Shown: piece by piece, positions 9,312 through 17,174 of the stretch
Position numbering within the stretch: the stretch's first letter is position 1
Layout of the letters: every line of letters begins with the position of its first letter
Source: Bacteroidota bacterium
GTDB lineage: Bacteria; Bacteroidota; Bacteroidia; Sphingobacteriales; Sphingobacteriaceae
DNA length: 33,172 bases
Assembly (NCBI GenBank): GCA_030830805.1
Contig: JAURMH010000099.1
Location: 1-33,172 of the forward strand
Direction of reading: 5' to 3'
The notes under the pieces: model-generated
Database searches by the model: none
Told to the model about the DNA's origin: nothing
The model's input: only the letters and a program-made list of their open reading frames with translations
Translations under genes and position numbers: made by a program

Positions 9312-10292
9312 TTATTGCTTTAAAATCCAAGCAAAAATTAAGGGCGCAACAATCGTAGCATCAGACTCCACTATAAATTTTGGTGTGTCGATATCTAACT
9401 TACCCCAAGTAATTTTTTCGTTTGGAACTGCGCCTGAGTATGAGCCGTAAGATGTAGTAGAATCAGATATTTGACAGAAATAACTCCAAAAAGGTACATC
9501 ATGCCATTCCAAATCTTGGTACATCATGGGCACTACGCAAATTGGAAAATCACCCGCAATACCACCACCAATTTGAAAAAATCCAACACCTTTTCCAGCA
9601 GAGTTAGCTTTATACCAATCTGTTAAATACATCATGTATTCAATACCAGATTTCATAGTGGAAGGGCTCAATTCATTTTTAATACAATAGGATGCAAAAA
9701 TATTACCCATGGTGGAGTCTTCCCATCCTGGACAGATAATTGGCAAATTGCGTTCTGCTGCTGCTAACATCCAAGAATTTTTAGGATCAATCTCATAATA
9801 TTGTTCCATGTCTTTGGAGAGCAAGAGCTTATACATAAATTCATGTGGCAAAAATCTTTCTCCCTGTGCTTCGGCATCTTTCCACTGCTTTACAATATGC
9901 TTTTGAATTCTACGAAACGCTTCTTCTTCCGGAATACAAGTATCTGTTACTCTGTTATATCCGTTTTCTAACAAATCCCATTCTTCTTGAGGGCTTAGAT
10001 CCCTATAATTCGGTACGCGTTTATAGCTTTTATGCGCTACCAAATTCATGATGTCTTCTTCTAAATTAGCGCCGGTACAAGATATAATATCCACTTTACC
10101 TTGACGAATCATTTCTGCTAAAGAAATACCCAATTCAGCAGTACTCATTGCCCCAGCTAAAGTGATCATCATTTTACCTCCTTCGAGTAAATGCTTTTCG
10201 TAACCTTTTGCTGCATCGACTAATGCTGCTGCATTAAAATGCAAATAATTTTTCTCGATAAATTGAGATATTGGACCGCGATTTGTGCTCAT
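9312..10292 (-). CDS. Deoxyhypusine synthase family protein (bacterial subgroup, substrate unknown)
   Basis: 326 residues matching the deoxyhypusine synthase fold. An N-terminal NAD-binding region (MITLAGAMSTAELG, then IISCTGANLEED) is followed by a central GWEDSTMGNIF stretch and the C-terminal GAVPNEKITWGKLDID. WGK at 296-298 is equivalent to the WGK that holds the catalytic lysine (Lys329 in the human enzyme). Eukaryotic and archaeal enzymes transfer aminobutyl from spermidine to eIF5A, which bacteria lack. Some bacterial relatives act on polyamines, for example as homospermidine synthases. The GGG-(V)PKHHI motif of classic enzymes reads IGGGIAGDFPI here, so the lysine/histidine pair used for substrate binding is replaced. 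Specificity is therefore uncertain. The nearest same-strand neighbour upstream encodes a DoxX/peroxiredoxin-like fusion. No S-adenosylmethionine decarboxylase or spermidine synthase gene is nearby. Confidence 0.88.
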   Translation of the reverse strand: MSTNRGPISQFIEKNYLHFNAAALVDAAKGYEKHLLEGGKMMITLAGAMSTAELGISLAEMIRQGKVDIISCTGANLEEDIMNLVAHKSYKRVPNYRDLSPQEEWDLLENGYNRVTDTCIPEEEAFRRIQKHIVKQWKDAEAQGERFLPHEFMYKLLLSKDMEQYYEIDPKNSWMLAAAERNLPIICPGWEDSTMGNIFASYCIKNELSPSTMKSGIEYMMYLTDWYKANSAGKGVGFFQIGGGIAGDFPICVVPMMYQDLEWHDVPFWSYFCQISDSTTSYGSYSGAVPNEKITWGKLDIDTPKFIVESDATIVAPLIFAWILKQ

Positions 10293-10312
10293 AAAAGAAT
10301 TAAATTAAGGCA

Positions 10313-10320
10313 CAAAAATA
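10313..10320 (-). promoter_or_regulatory. Candidate -7 element for the deoxyhypusine-synthase-like gene
   Basis: The minus strand reads TATTTTTG, an exact TAnnTTTG match, 20 bp before the ATG at 10292. The surrounding 15-mer TCCTATTTTTGTGCC is identical to that at the act promoter (9227-9241). No TTG sits at the usual -33 distance, so the upstream half is weak. Confidence 0.42.
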
Positions 10321-10342
10321 GGAATATTATAGAATATAAGGG

Positions 10343-11296
10343 CTAATTTTTCGATTCAATTTTAGCCAGTTCGATGTAGTCTGGGCGATCTGCAGAAGTA
10401 GTGTGTTTGAATGTTTGCAATACAGCTCCTTTAAAAAGTAAAAACACCCCTGGCATTTGAAAAGGATCCGCATTTGGTTTTTGAGGGAAATTCCCTTTTA
10501 TTAAACCAGCTACTACGCCTCTTATGATTACATTGAAACCTAGTAATTGCACAAAGTTACCTCTTTGCAAACCAAATGCTTTGTATAATTTTTTTTCTGG
10601 ATCGCTGATGCGGGGAAGATCTGCTATATGGTATTTTCGAGTCGCTGCTGCTGCTTCCAATTCGTCTGCTAAATGAACTAAAATAATTTTTGTTCCTTCT
10701 GATTCAATTGCTGCCCTATTTTTTTTAATCTCTTGTAATGCCTCTTTGCAAAAAGTACATCCAAAATGTCTTAAAAAAACAAGCATAGTTGGTTGTTGAT
10801 CCGAATAGGTAGCTAAACTTAAGCCTTGGTTGGTAATAATGTTATCGAGCGATTTTAATTTTCTTTCGTGCATATTATATGCACTGAGTTCGCGATTGCA
10901 CTGCGCGTTTTCAAATGTATAATATAAAATAAGCGAAAATGGAATTATCCAAATAATATCATTCGCTAAAACATGAGTAAATAGATTAATTGGCAATTTA
11001 TTCTGCCACCATAAATAAACGAAACCAAACGCAATGGCTGTTTTTAACAATAGACCTAAAAGCACAATGATCCAATGTTTAAAAGGATGTTTACTTGCTA
11101 GTAAATAACCAAATCCAAATAAAATTTCAACAAATGCAATGCCTTGCCACATTACGATGTAATTGGGAAGCTGCAAGTGCAAGTTGTTGAATAATTGCTG
11201 AGGGTTTAACAAAGTTGTAAAACCCCAAATCAAATTATATATACTTGCTGCTAATAAAGTAAATTGCATCCAAGGACGCGTTACTACTAATTTCAT
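10343..11296 (-). CDS. DoxX-like membrane domain fused to a peroxiredoxin-like (PRXL2/SelL-type) redox domain
   Basis: 317 residues in two parts. Residues about 10-130 form four transmembrane helices (for example FTLLAASIYNLIWGFTTLL and YIVMWQGIAFVEILFGFGYLL), resembling DoxX/MauE-like small membrane proteins. Residues about 160-310 form a thioredoxin-fold domain of the peroxiredoxin-like 2 family: MLVFLRHFGCTFCKEALQEI with the CxxC at 180-183, then DPEKKLYKAFGLQRG and a late GVFLLFKG. In relatives of this domain (SelL) the CxxC position can be UxxU. The fold predicts a thiol-disulfide or peroxide-related activity. The first 9 residues carry no export signal, so the side of the membrane on which the redox domain sits is unclear. 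It ends 50 bp before the next gene, which has its own candidate promoter. The substrate is unknown. Confidence 0.78.
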   Translation of the reverse strand: MKLVVTRPWMQFTLLAASIYNLIWGFTTLLNPQQLFNNLHLQLPNYIVMWQGIAFVEILFGFGYLLASKHPFKHWIIVLLGLLLKTAIAFGFVYLWWQNKLPINLFTHVLANDIIWIIPFSLILYYTFENAQCNRELSAYNMHERKLKSLDNIITNQGLSLATYSDQQPTMLVFLRHFGCTFCKEALQEIKKNRAAIESEGTKIILVHLADELEAAAATRKYHIADLPRISDPEKKLYKAFGLQRGNFVQLLGFNVIIRGVVAGLIKGNFPQKPNADPFQMPGVFLLFKGAVLQTFKHTTSADRPDYIELAKIESKN

Positions 11297-11384
11297 TGTT
11301 ATAAATTATCAATACCATAACCTATTTAATGCTTAAGTGTTTTAATTTTTTAAAAAAACACAGAAAAAGCACTTCTGCTAGTAA
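11297..11384. other. Intergenic region with AT-rich inverted repeat
   Basis: This 88 bp gap separates two minus-strand genes. It contains GTGTTTT and AAAACAC arms around an A/T-only loop (about 11338-11366), nested in a shorter AAGTG/CACTT pair. On the minus strand this could be a weak hairpin downstream of the AlgJ-like gene, but no T-run follows the second arm. I see no exact TAnnTTTG element for the downstream gene. Confidence 0.35.
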
Positions 11385-12686
11385 TTATGGATGCTGTAAA
11401 ACCCAAATCGCATCGGCTCTTAATTGTTGAATTAGGTCGGCTCGATTTACTATAGCCTTTTCCCGAACCGCTTGAAACCACTTAACGTCTAATTTAATTT
11501 CATTGATTTTAAGCTGAATGGCTTCTTCAGAAAATAATTGGTTTTGCTTAGGTCTACTTAAAATATTCAATAATTGATCATCAATTCCATAAGGGAACCA
11601 GTTGAGATTTGCTTCGGTAGCCAATAAAACAATTACATCGGCGCGATTTAAATAATCTGCAATTAAATCGTCGTTGAGTGTTAATGGCAGCTGTTGATCA
11701 AAATCATAGATTGATTTATTGTAGTATAGAAAATGATACTCCTTGAAAATTTCTTTACTGATATAATTATTATGTGCCAACCACCAATAACTATCTGCTA
11801 CAACAATGATGTTGGGTTTATATTTTTTATTATTTTTTTCGAATTGAAAACTACGGTATGCCATATTTTCTTTTGGTAAATCAACAAGTAAATTTAAGGC
11901 AAGTTCCACATCGTTATCGGTAAATCGATAGCCATTTATTACAGCTGTTTCTAAATTTAATTTGCTAGGAAATTTTTGATTTGTAGCTAACTCCATTTTA
12001 TGAAGCATAGAGTCTAAGGCAATGTTCATGCCATATTGAGACCAATGTATGCCATATTTTCCGTACAAAGGATAAGGGGTTGTTTGTTTTAGCTTATTAA
12101 AATAACTTACAAAATCGATGTGGTTAATTTGATTTTTTTGATATGCTTTTACAAATTCGTCGTGGTTGTTTTTATTTATTATTTGCTGATAATCGTTTGG
12201 TATTGTTGCCGGGAAAAAACTTGCTTTACCTGGCGCAAAAACAACGAGTAGTTTTTTATTTATTTTCGCTAATGCTAATTGAATTTTTTGAAGCTTTAGC
12301 ATTCGCTCGTTAATTGCTGAATCGCCAATATAATTAAGCCCAGTAAAAGCATTTAAATAAGGTGTTTCATACAAATAACTTTCTTTGCCAATAACAACTT
12401 GTGACGCATTAGTGTATTTAAATGCGCTGTATAAAATCTGATTATGCGTTTTAATAGCATATGATCGGAGTGGTAAGTTGGCAGAAAAATAATTCGCGAA
12501 AGAGTCTTGGTATTGCCCTGTAAAATAAGATTTAAAGCTTCGTATTGGTTGGCGGAATTGGGTTTCGGAACCATGCAAACTGAGTTCATTGGCAAATTTT
12601 AGTTGATAGTTAATCATGGGCAGGAGCAACAACACTAGTATTGCAATAAGAAAAAATTTAATGGCCGTTTTGTTTAGTTTATTCAT
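11385..12686 (-). CDS. AlgJ/AlgX-like SGNH-hydrolase-fold protein, probable O-acetyltransferase partner
   Basis: The ORF track starts at 12734. I place the start at the ATG at 12686, one base after the stop of the MBOAT gene, because the extra 16 residues only re-read the end of that gene. This leaves 433 residues with an N-terminal signal-anchor (KTAIKFFLIAILVLLLLPMI). Next comes the AlgX/AlgJ-type extracytoplasmic SGNH domain: VVIGKESYLYE, LLVVFAPGKASFFPATIP, a histidine in IHWSQYGM, and a likely catalytic serine in VVADSYWW. In alginate-type systems the membrane acyltransferase passes an acetyl group across the membrane, and a protein of this family places it on the polysaccharide. The adjacent MBOAT gene fits that pairing. 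The polymer modified is unknown, since no glycan biosynthesis genes lie nearby. Confidence 0.78.
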   Translation of the reverse strand: MNKLNKTAIKFFLIAILVLLLLPMINYQLKFANELSLHGSETQFRQPIRSFKSYFTGQYQDSFANYFSANLPLRSYAIKTHNQILYSAFKYTNASQVVIGKESYLYETPYLNAFTGLNYIGDSAINERMLKLQKIQLALAKINKKLLVVFAPGKASFFPATIPNDYQQIINKNNHDEFVKAYQKNQINHIDFVSYFNKLKQTTPYPLYGKYGIHWSQYGMNIALDSMLHKMELATNQKFPSKLNLETAVINGYRFTDNDVELALNLLVDLPKENMAYRSFQFEKNNKKYKPNIIVVADSYWWLAHNNYISKEIFKEYHFLYYNKSIYDFDQQLPLTLNDDLIADYLNRADVIVLLATEANLNWFPYGIDDQLLNILSRPKQNQLFSEEAIQLKINEIKLDVKWFQAVREKAIVNRADLIQQLRADAIWVLQHP

Positions 12687-12687
12687 T

Positions 12688-14109
12688 TTAAAATCTGAAA
12701 TAAATAAACGGATTAAAATTTGCGCTAATAACAAAAATCAGCGTAAGCGAAAATAACAAAAACAAAACTATGCTAGTTACATAAACGTGCGACTTTAATA
12801 AACTACCCGTATAAATTTGATCTTGTAGCTTTTCTATTTTTGAGCTTAAAGCTCCAAAAGAAAAAAGAAAAGCAAAAATTAAAATGAAAACATAATAGGC
12901 ATTTATATTATGCAAAGAAAGATTGTATCGAAATTGAAATAGTTCTTTACTATAGCTCAGTGCATGTGTTAAAGAATCTGCTCTAAATAGAACCCAACCA
13001 AACAAGGTGATGAGGTAAGTGATCATAACGCTCGGAAACTTGCCAATACGCGCATAAAATTTTAAAAGAAAAATTTTATCTGCAATTAAAAAAAATCCAT
13101 GAAATGCGCCCCAGGCTATAAAGTTCCATGCAGCACCATGCCATAGCCCTGAAACTAAAAACACCAACCATAAATTAAAAAACACGCGCAATTTTGACCC
13201 TTTGTTTCCACCCAAAGGAATATATAAATAATCGCGCATCCATCGGCCTAAACTCATGTGCCATCTTCTCCAAAATTCGGTAATACTAGCTGAGTTATAT
13301 GGATTGTTAAAATTATCGATGAATTGAAATCCCATCATTTTGCCTAAGCCAATTGCCATATCCGAATAACCAGAAAAATCAAAATAAATTTGAAAAGAAT
13401 AAGCTATAACACCAAGCCATGCATTATATGCGCCAATGCTTGTTGTGCTTGCATTAAAAGAGGCATCTGCAACTGTAGCCATTACATTGGCAATGAGTAT
13501 TTTTTTTGCGAGCCCAATAACAAAACGCTGAAAGCCAATCATCCTGTTTTCGAAAGTGTCTTGAGCAGACCGATCCGAAATCTGATCTGCAATTTCGTGA
13601 AAGCGTACGATTGGCCCTGCAATTAATTTAGGAAACAATAATATGTAGGTATAATAATCTAATACACTTTTTAATGGCTTATGCACCCTACGATACACAT
13701 CTATAGCGTAGGTAAGGGTTTCGAATGCAAAAAAGGAAATGCCAATTGGTAAAACGACATGGGTCCAGGCTATATTTTTAAATCCAGCGGTTGTTAAAAT
13801 GGCATTGGTGTTTTCAATAAAAAAATTTGCGTATTTAAAATAAGAAAGTAAACCAATATTTAAAAGCAAAGAAAGTATAAGTAGCTGTTTCCTTTGTTTG
13901 CCAATCGATTGATCCATTTTTTGAACAATAAAAAAATCGATAAAGGTAACAAGCAATAATAAATAGACAAAAGTAGGTGCGCCCCATTGATAAAATAAAA
14001 AACTAAACAATAGAATAACTTTATTTTTATGTCGCTTTGGTGCAATAAAGTAAAAGACGAAAAATATCGGTAAGAATAAAAAAAGAAATAGCGTGCTACT
14101 AAATACCAT
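12688..14109 (-). CDS. MBOAT family membrane-bound O-acyltransferase (AlgI-like)
   Basis: 473 residues, many transmembrane helices. The MBOAT core is clear: YFDFSGYSDMAIGLGKMMGF, FWRRWHMSLGRWMRDYLYIPLGG, and VSGLWHGAAWNF with the invariant histidine of the family. This is the AlgI/DltB type, which moves an acyl group, usually acetyl, to the outside of the cytoplasmic membrane. The next gene encodes an AlgJ/AlgX-like protein one base downstream, and recG ends 3 bp upstream. All three are therefore probably on one transcript, although recG is functionally unrelated. Substrate is not predictable from sequence; O-acetylation of an exopolysaccharide or surface glycan is most likely. Confidence 0.9.
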   Translation of the reverse strand: MVFSSTLFLFLFLPIFFVFYFIAPKRHKNKVILLFSFLFYQWGAPTFVYLLLLVTFIDFFIVQKMDQSIGKQRKQLLILSLLLNIGLLSYFKYANFFIENTNAILTTAGFKNIAWTHVVLPIGISFFAFETLTYAIDVYRRVHKPLKSVLDYYTYILLFPKLIAGPIVRFHEIADQISDRSAQDTFENRMIGFQRFVIGLAKKILIANVMATVADASFNASTTSIGAYNAWLGVIAYSFQIYFDFSGYSDMAIGLGKMMGFQFIDNFNNPYNSASITEFWRRWHMSLGRWMRDYLYIPLGGNKGSKLRVFFNLWLVFLVSGLWHGAAWNFIAWGAFHGFFLIADKIFLLKFYARIGKFPSVMITYLITLFGWVLFRADSLTHALSYSKELFQFRYNLSLHNINAYYVFILIFAFLFSFGALSSKIEKLQDQIYTGSLLKSHVYVTSIVLFLLFSLTLIFVISANFNPFIYFRF

Positions 14110-14112
14110 AGC

Positions 14113-16215
14113 CTAAGAAATTTGTTCCCAATTAATTTGATTTGACTTTTGTAAGGAAAGATAAGCTCTTAGTCTGCTATTGTCTGCGCTTGTTAAGTTT
14201 ACGTCTGTTGCTAAAATTTCTTGCGCGGCTACCCTGGCCTCTTGTAATATTCTTTGGTCCTTTGCAAGGTCGGCAATGTGTAAGTCTAAAACGCCGCTTT
14301 GTTGCGTGCCTTGTAAATCTCCGGGGCCGCGTAATTGTAAATCAATTTCGGAAATTTCAAAACCATTACTAGTATTCACCATGGTTTGTAATCTGGTTTT
14401 CCCATCGTTAGATAATTTATTGCCCGACATTAAAATACAATAAGACTTTTCGGATCCTCTGCCTACTCTGCCTCTTAATTGATGGAGTTGAGATAAACCA
14501 AATCGTTCCGCATTTTCAATAACCATAATGGAAGCATTCGGCACATTTACCCCTACCTCTATCACCGTTGTGGCCACCATAATTTGGGTCTCTCCTTTTA
14601 CAAATCGTTGCATCTCAAAATCTTTATCTGCCGGTTTCATTTGGCCATGCACCACAGATACTTTATACTTTGGCAATGGAAATGCCCGTATCATACTTTC
14701 GTAGCCTTCCGTTAAATTTAATAAATCTAATTTTTCAGATTCTTTAATTAAGGGATACACTACATAAACTTGTCTGCCTTTTTCAATTTCTTTGGCAATA
14801 AATGCATTGAGCCTAAGCCTTTGTGATTCGTTCTGGTGTACCGTTTCAATAGGCACTCTTCCTGCAGGTAATTCATCAATAACCGACACATCTAAATCTC
14901 CGTAAAGTGTCATGGCTAAGGTTCTTGGAATTGGCGTCGCTGTCATGACTAATACATGGGGCGCTTGCGTATTTTTGCGCCAAAGTTTTGCTCTTTGCTC
15001 CACACCAAATCGATGTTGCTCATCAATTACCACCATGCCTAAATTTTTAAACTGAACGGTCTCTTCAATTAAGGCATGCGTGCCTACCACAATATTGCAT
15101 TCGCCCGAAATTAATTCGGCTAATGTTTCTTTGCGCGCTTTTGATTTTGCAGAGCCCGTTAATACTTTAATATTCACAGGTAAATCGGAGAGCAAGTCTT
15201 TGAGAGATTGAAAATGTTGTTGGGCTAAAATTTCTGTAGGCGCCATTAAACAAGTTTGAAAGCCATTGTCTATTGCTAGCAACATAGTTAACAGCGCAAC
15301 CATGGTTTTCCCACTGCCAACATCTCCTTGTAATAGCCTGTTCATCTGCATTCCAGAAACAGTATCTGCCCTAATTTCTTTGACAACTCTTTTTTGTGCA
15401 CCCGTTAATTCGAATGGTATTTTTTCTTTATAAAATTGATTGAATAAATCGCCAACTTTATTTAAAATAAATCCGCGAGACTTTAATTTTCTGTTTGAAT
15501 TAATTTTTAATAGCTTTATTTGGATTAAAAAAAGCTCTTCGAATTTTAACCTAGCGGTTGCACGCTGTAATTTTTTTGCGTCTGTTGGAAAGTGGATTTC
15601 TGCAATTGCTTCTGCACGAGAAAGCATTTGGTATTTCGATAAAATGCTTTCTGGTAAATTCTCTTTAATTTCTTTTAAAGCAACGCTTAACAATTGCTTC
15701 TGAATTTTTAAAAAGCCTTTGCTATCTAAATAAAACGACTTTAATTTTTCGGTTGTATTGTATACTGGCTGTAATGCAGTCGCCACTGTTTGGTCGTGAT
15801 TAGCAACTGTTTCTATTTCAGGGTGAACAATATTCGCTTTAGCGCCAAAGTAAGTTGGCTTGCCAAACACCACATAACTTGTACCGATAATTAAACTTTT
15901 ATCAGCCCATTTTAAACTCTGAAACCAAACGCATTCAATCATTCCGGTGGCATCTTCGAATTGTGCGATCAATCTTTTACCTTGTCTTTCTCCAACTACT
16001 TGCTTATTTGTTAATTTGCCTACAAACTGAATAAATGGCAAGTCTGAGGTAACTTCTTTAATCTGATAATATTTTGTGCGGTCTATATATCGAAATGGGT
16101 AATGAAACAACAGGTCTTGAAAAGTAAAGATGCCCAACTCTTTTTTAAGCACATCGGCTTTAGTTGGACCAATTCCTTTCAAAAATTCGATAGGTGTTTC
16201 AAAAAAATTACTCAT
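14113..16215 (-). CDS. recG: ATP-dependent DNA helicase RecG
   Basis: 700 residues, full length for the family. The N-terminal wedge/OB region (IQFVGKLTNKQVVGERQGKRLIAQFEDATG, about 65-95) precedes the helicase core. That core has Walker A LLQGDVGSGKTMVALL, the DExH box as VVIDEQHRFGVEQR, motif III MTATPIPRTLAMTLYGDLD, and motif VI QLRGRVGRGSEKSYC. The C-terminal RecG region (QLRGPGDLQGTQQSG) is intact. RecG remodels stalled replication forks and Holliday junctions. The ATG at 16215 faces the plus-strand EamA gene across 68 bp. The gene heads a minus-strand unit with the MBOAT and AlgJ-like genes. Confidence 0.97.
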   Translation of the reverse strand: MSNFFETPIEFLKGIGPTKADVLKKELGIFTFQDLLFHYPFRYIDRTKYYQIKEVTSDLPFIQFVGKLTNKQVVGERQGKRLIAQFEDATGMIECVWFQSLKWADKSLIIGTSYVVFGKPTYFGAKANIVHPEIETVANHDQTVATALQPVYNTTEKLKSFYLDSKGFLKIQKQLLSVALKEIKENLPESILSKYQMLSRAEAIAEIHFPTDAKKLQRATARLKFEELFLIQIKLLKINSNRKLKSRGFILNKVGDLFNQFYKEKIPFELTGAQKRVVKEIRADTVSGMQMNRLLQGDVGSGKTMVALLTMLLAIDNGFQTCLMAPTEILAQQHFQSLKDLLSDLPVNIKVLTGSAKSKARKETLAELISGECNIVVGTHALIEETVQFKNLGMVVIDEQHRFGVEQRAKLWRKNTQAPHVLVMTATPIPRTLAMTLYGDLDVSVIDELPAGRVPIETVHQNESQRLRLNAFIAKEIEKGRQVYVVYPLIKESEKLDLLNLTEGYESMIRAFPLPKYKVSVVHGQMKPADKDFEMQRFVKGETQIMVATTVIEVGVNVPNASIMVIENAERFGLSQLHQLRGRVGRGSEKSYCILMSGNKLSNDGKTRLQTMVNTSNGFEISEIDLQLRGPGDLQGTQQSGVLDLHIADLAKDQRILQEARVAAQEILATDVNLTSADNSRLRAYLSLQKSNQINWEQIS

Positions 16216-16283
16216 TGTTTAAAAATAGAAATAAATCTCAAAGACACGAAAATATATTTCTATTTTGCAGGCTGAAAAATTAT

Positions 16284-17174
16284 ATGTCGAAAATTAAACA
16301 ATTCTTGCCAATCATATTGCTCATTGCGCTTGCATTAATTTGGGGTAGTTCATTTATTTTAATGAAGAATGCCTTGAAAGTTTATAGCGCTTCACAAGTA
16401 GCTACAATGCGCATGTTTTTTTCTTTTCTCTTCTTATTACCTCTAACCATTCGGAATTTTCAAAAAGTTCCATCAAAATTTTTATTCATGATTACGCTGG
16501 TGGGTTTATTAGGAAATGGGTTTCCAGCCATCTTATTTGCAAACGCACAAACTAAACTTTCAAGTTCTACCGCAGGAGTGCTCAATTCCCTTACGCCCTT
16601 GTTTACTTTGATTATTGCAGTAGCATTTTTCAAACAACACTTTTCTTCTACAAAAATTACAGGTATTATAATTGGAATGATTGGCGCAATTGTATTAATT
16701 GTTTTCAAAGCAAATGGAAGCATTGAAACAAATTATCAATATGGTTCCTATATTTTTTTAGCAACACTTTGTTACGCTTGGAGCGTAAATCTTATTAAAA
16801 ATTATTTATACGCACTACCAGCTATTGCTATTTCTTCTATGGCGCTCTTATTTATTGGGCCCGCATATGGTTACTATTTATTCGCGCATACCGATTTTAT
16901 TTACAAAACAATGCACGATGTTGGCGCAGGTCAAGCATTAGGATTTATTATATTGCTAGCACTCTTTGGTACGGCTATATCGCTCGTGCTGTTTAATAAA
17001 CTTGTACAAATTACCACCCCAGTTTATGCAGCGTCGGTAACCTACCTAATTCCTATAGTCGCATTGTTTTGGGGCTTTATAGATGGAGAGCCAATTAGTT
17101 ATATTCAACTCATTGGCCTTGTTGGTATACTGGTTGGCGTTTATTTAGCCAATAAAAATTACCCTAAATCTTAA
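16284..17174 (+). CDS. EamA family (DMT superfamily) transporter
   Basis: The ORF track begins at 16194 inside recG on the other strand. The start at ATG 16284 (MSKIKQFLPIILLIALALIWGSSF) is preferred, because the family begins there and the earlier 30 residues are charged and unrelated. That gives 296 residues with ten predicted helices in two EamA repeats. The first repeat starts LALIWGSSFILMKNAL. The second repeat includes SYIFLATLCYAWSVNLIKN and ends AASVTYLIPIVALFWGFIDGE. These are drug/metabolite-type carriers; the substrate cannot be told. Its TAA stop is immediately followed by the reverse-complement stop codon of the convergent ParA gene. Upstream I see only near-matches to the promoter consensus. 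Confidence 0.88.
   Translation: MSKIKQFLPIILLIALALIWGSSFILMKNALKVYSASQVATMRMFFSFLFLLPLTIRNFQKVPSKFLFMITLVGLLGNGFPAILFANAQTKLSSSTAGVLNSLTPLFTLIIAVAFFKQHFSSTKITGIIIGMIGAIVLIVFKANGSIETNYQYGSYIFLATLCYAWSVNLIKNYLYALPAIAISSMALLFIGPAYGYYLFAHTDFIYKTMHDVGAGQALGFIILLALFGTAISLVLFNKLVQITTPVYAASVTYLIPIVALFWGFIDGEPISYIQLIGLVGILVGVYLANKNYPKS

Noticed and set aside
12687-12734. Longer start of the AlgJ-like protein overlapping the MBOAT gene
   Set aside because: The ATG at 12686 immediately follows the MBOAT stop and precedes a clean signal-anchor; the 16 extra codons only re-read the upstream gene.
16194-16283. EamA gene start at 16194 within recG
   Set aside because: The extra residues are charged and unlike the family; the ATG at 16284 starts directly before the first membrane helix.
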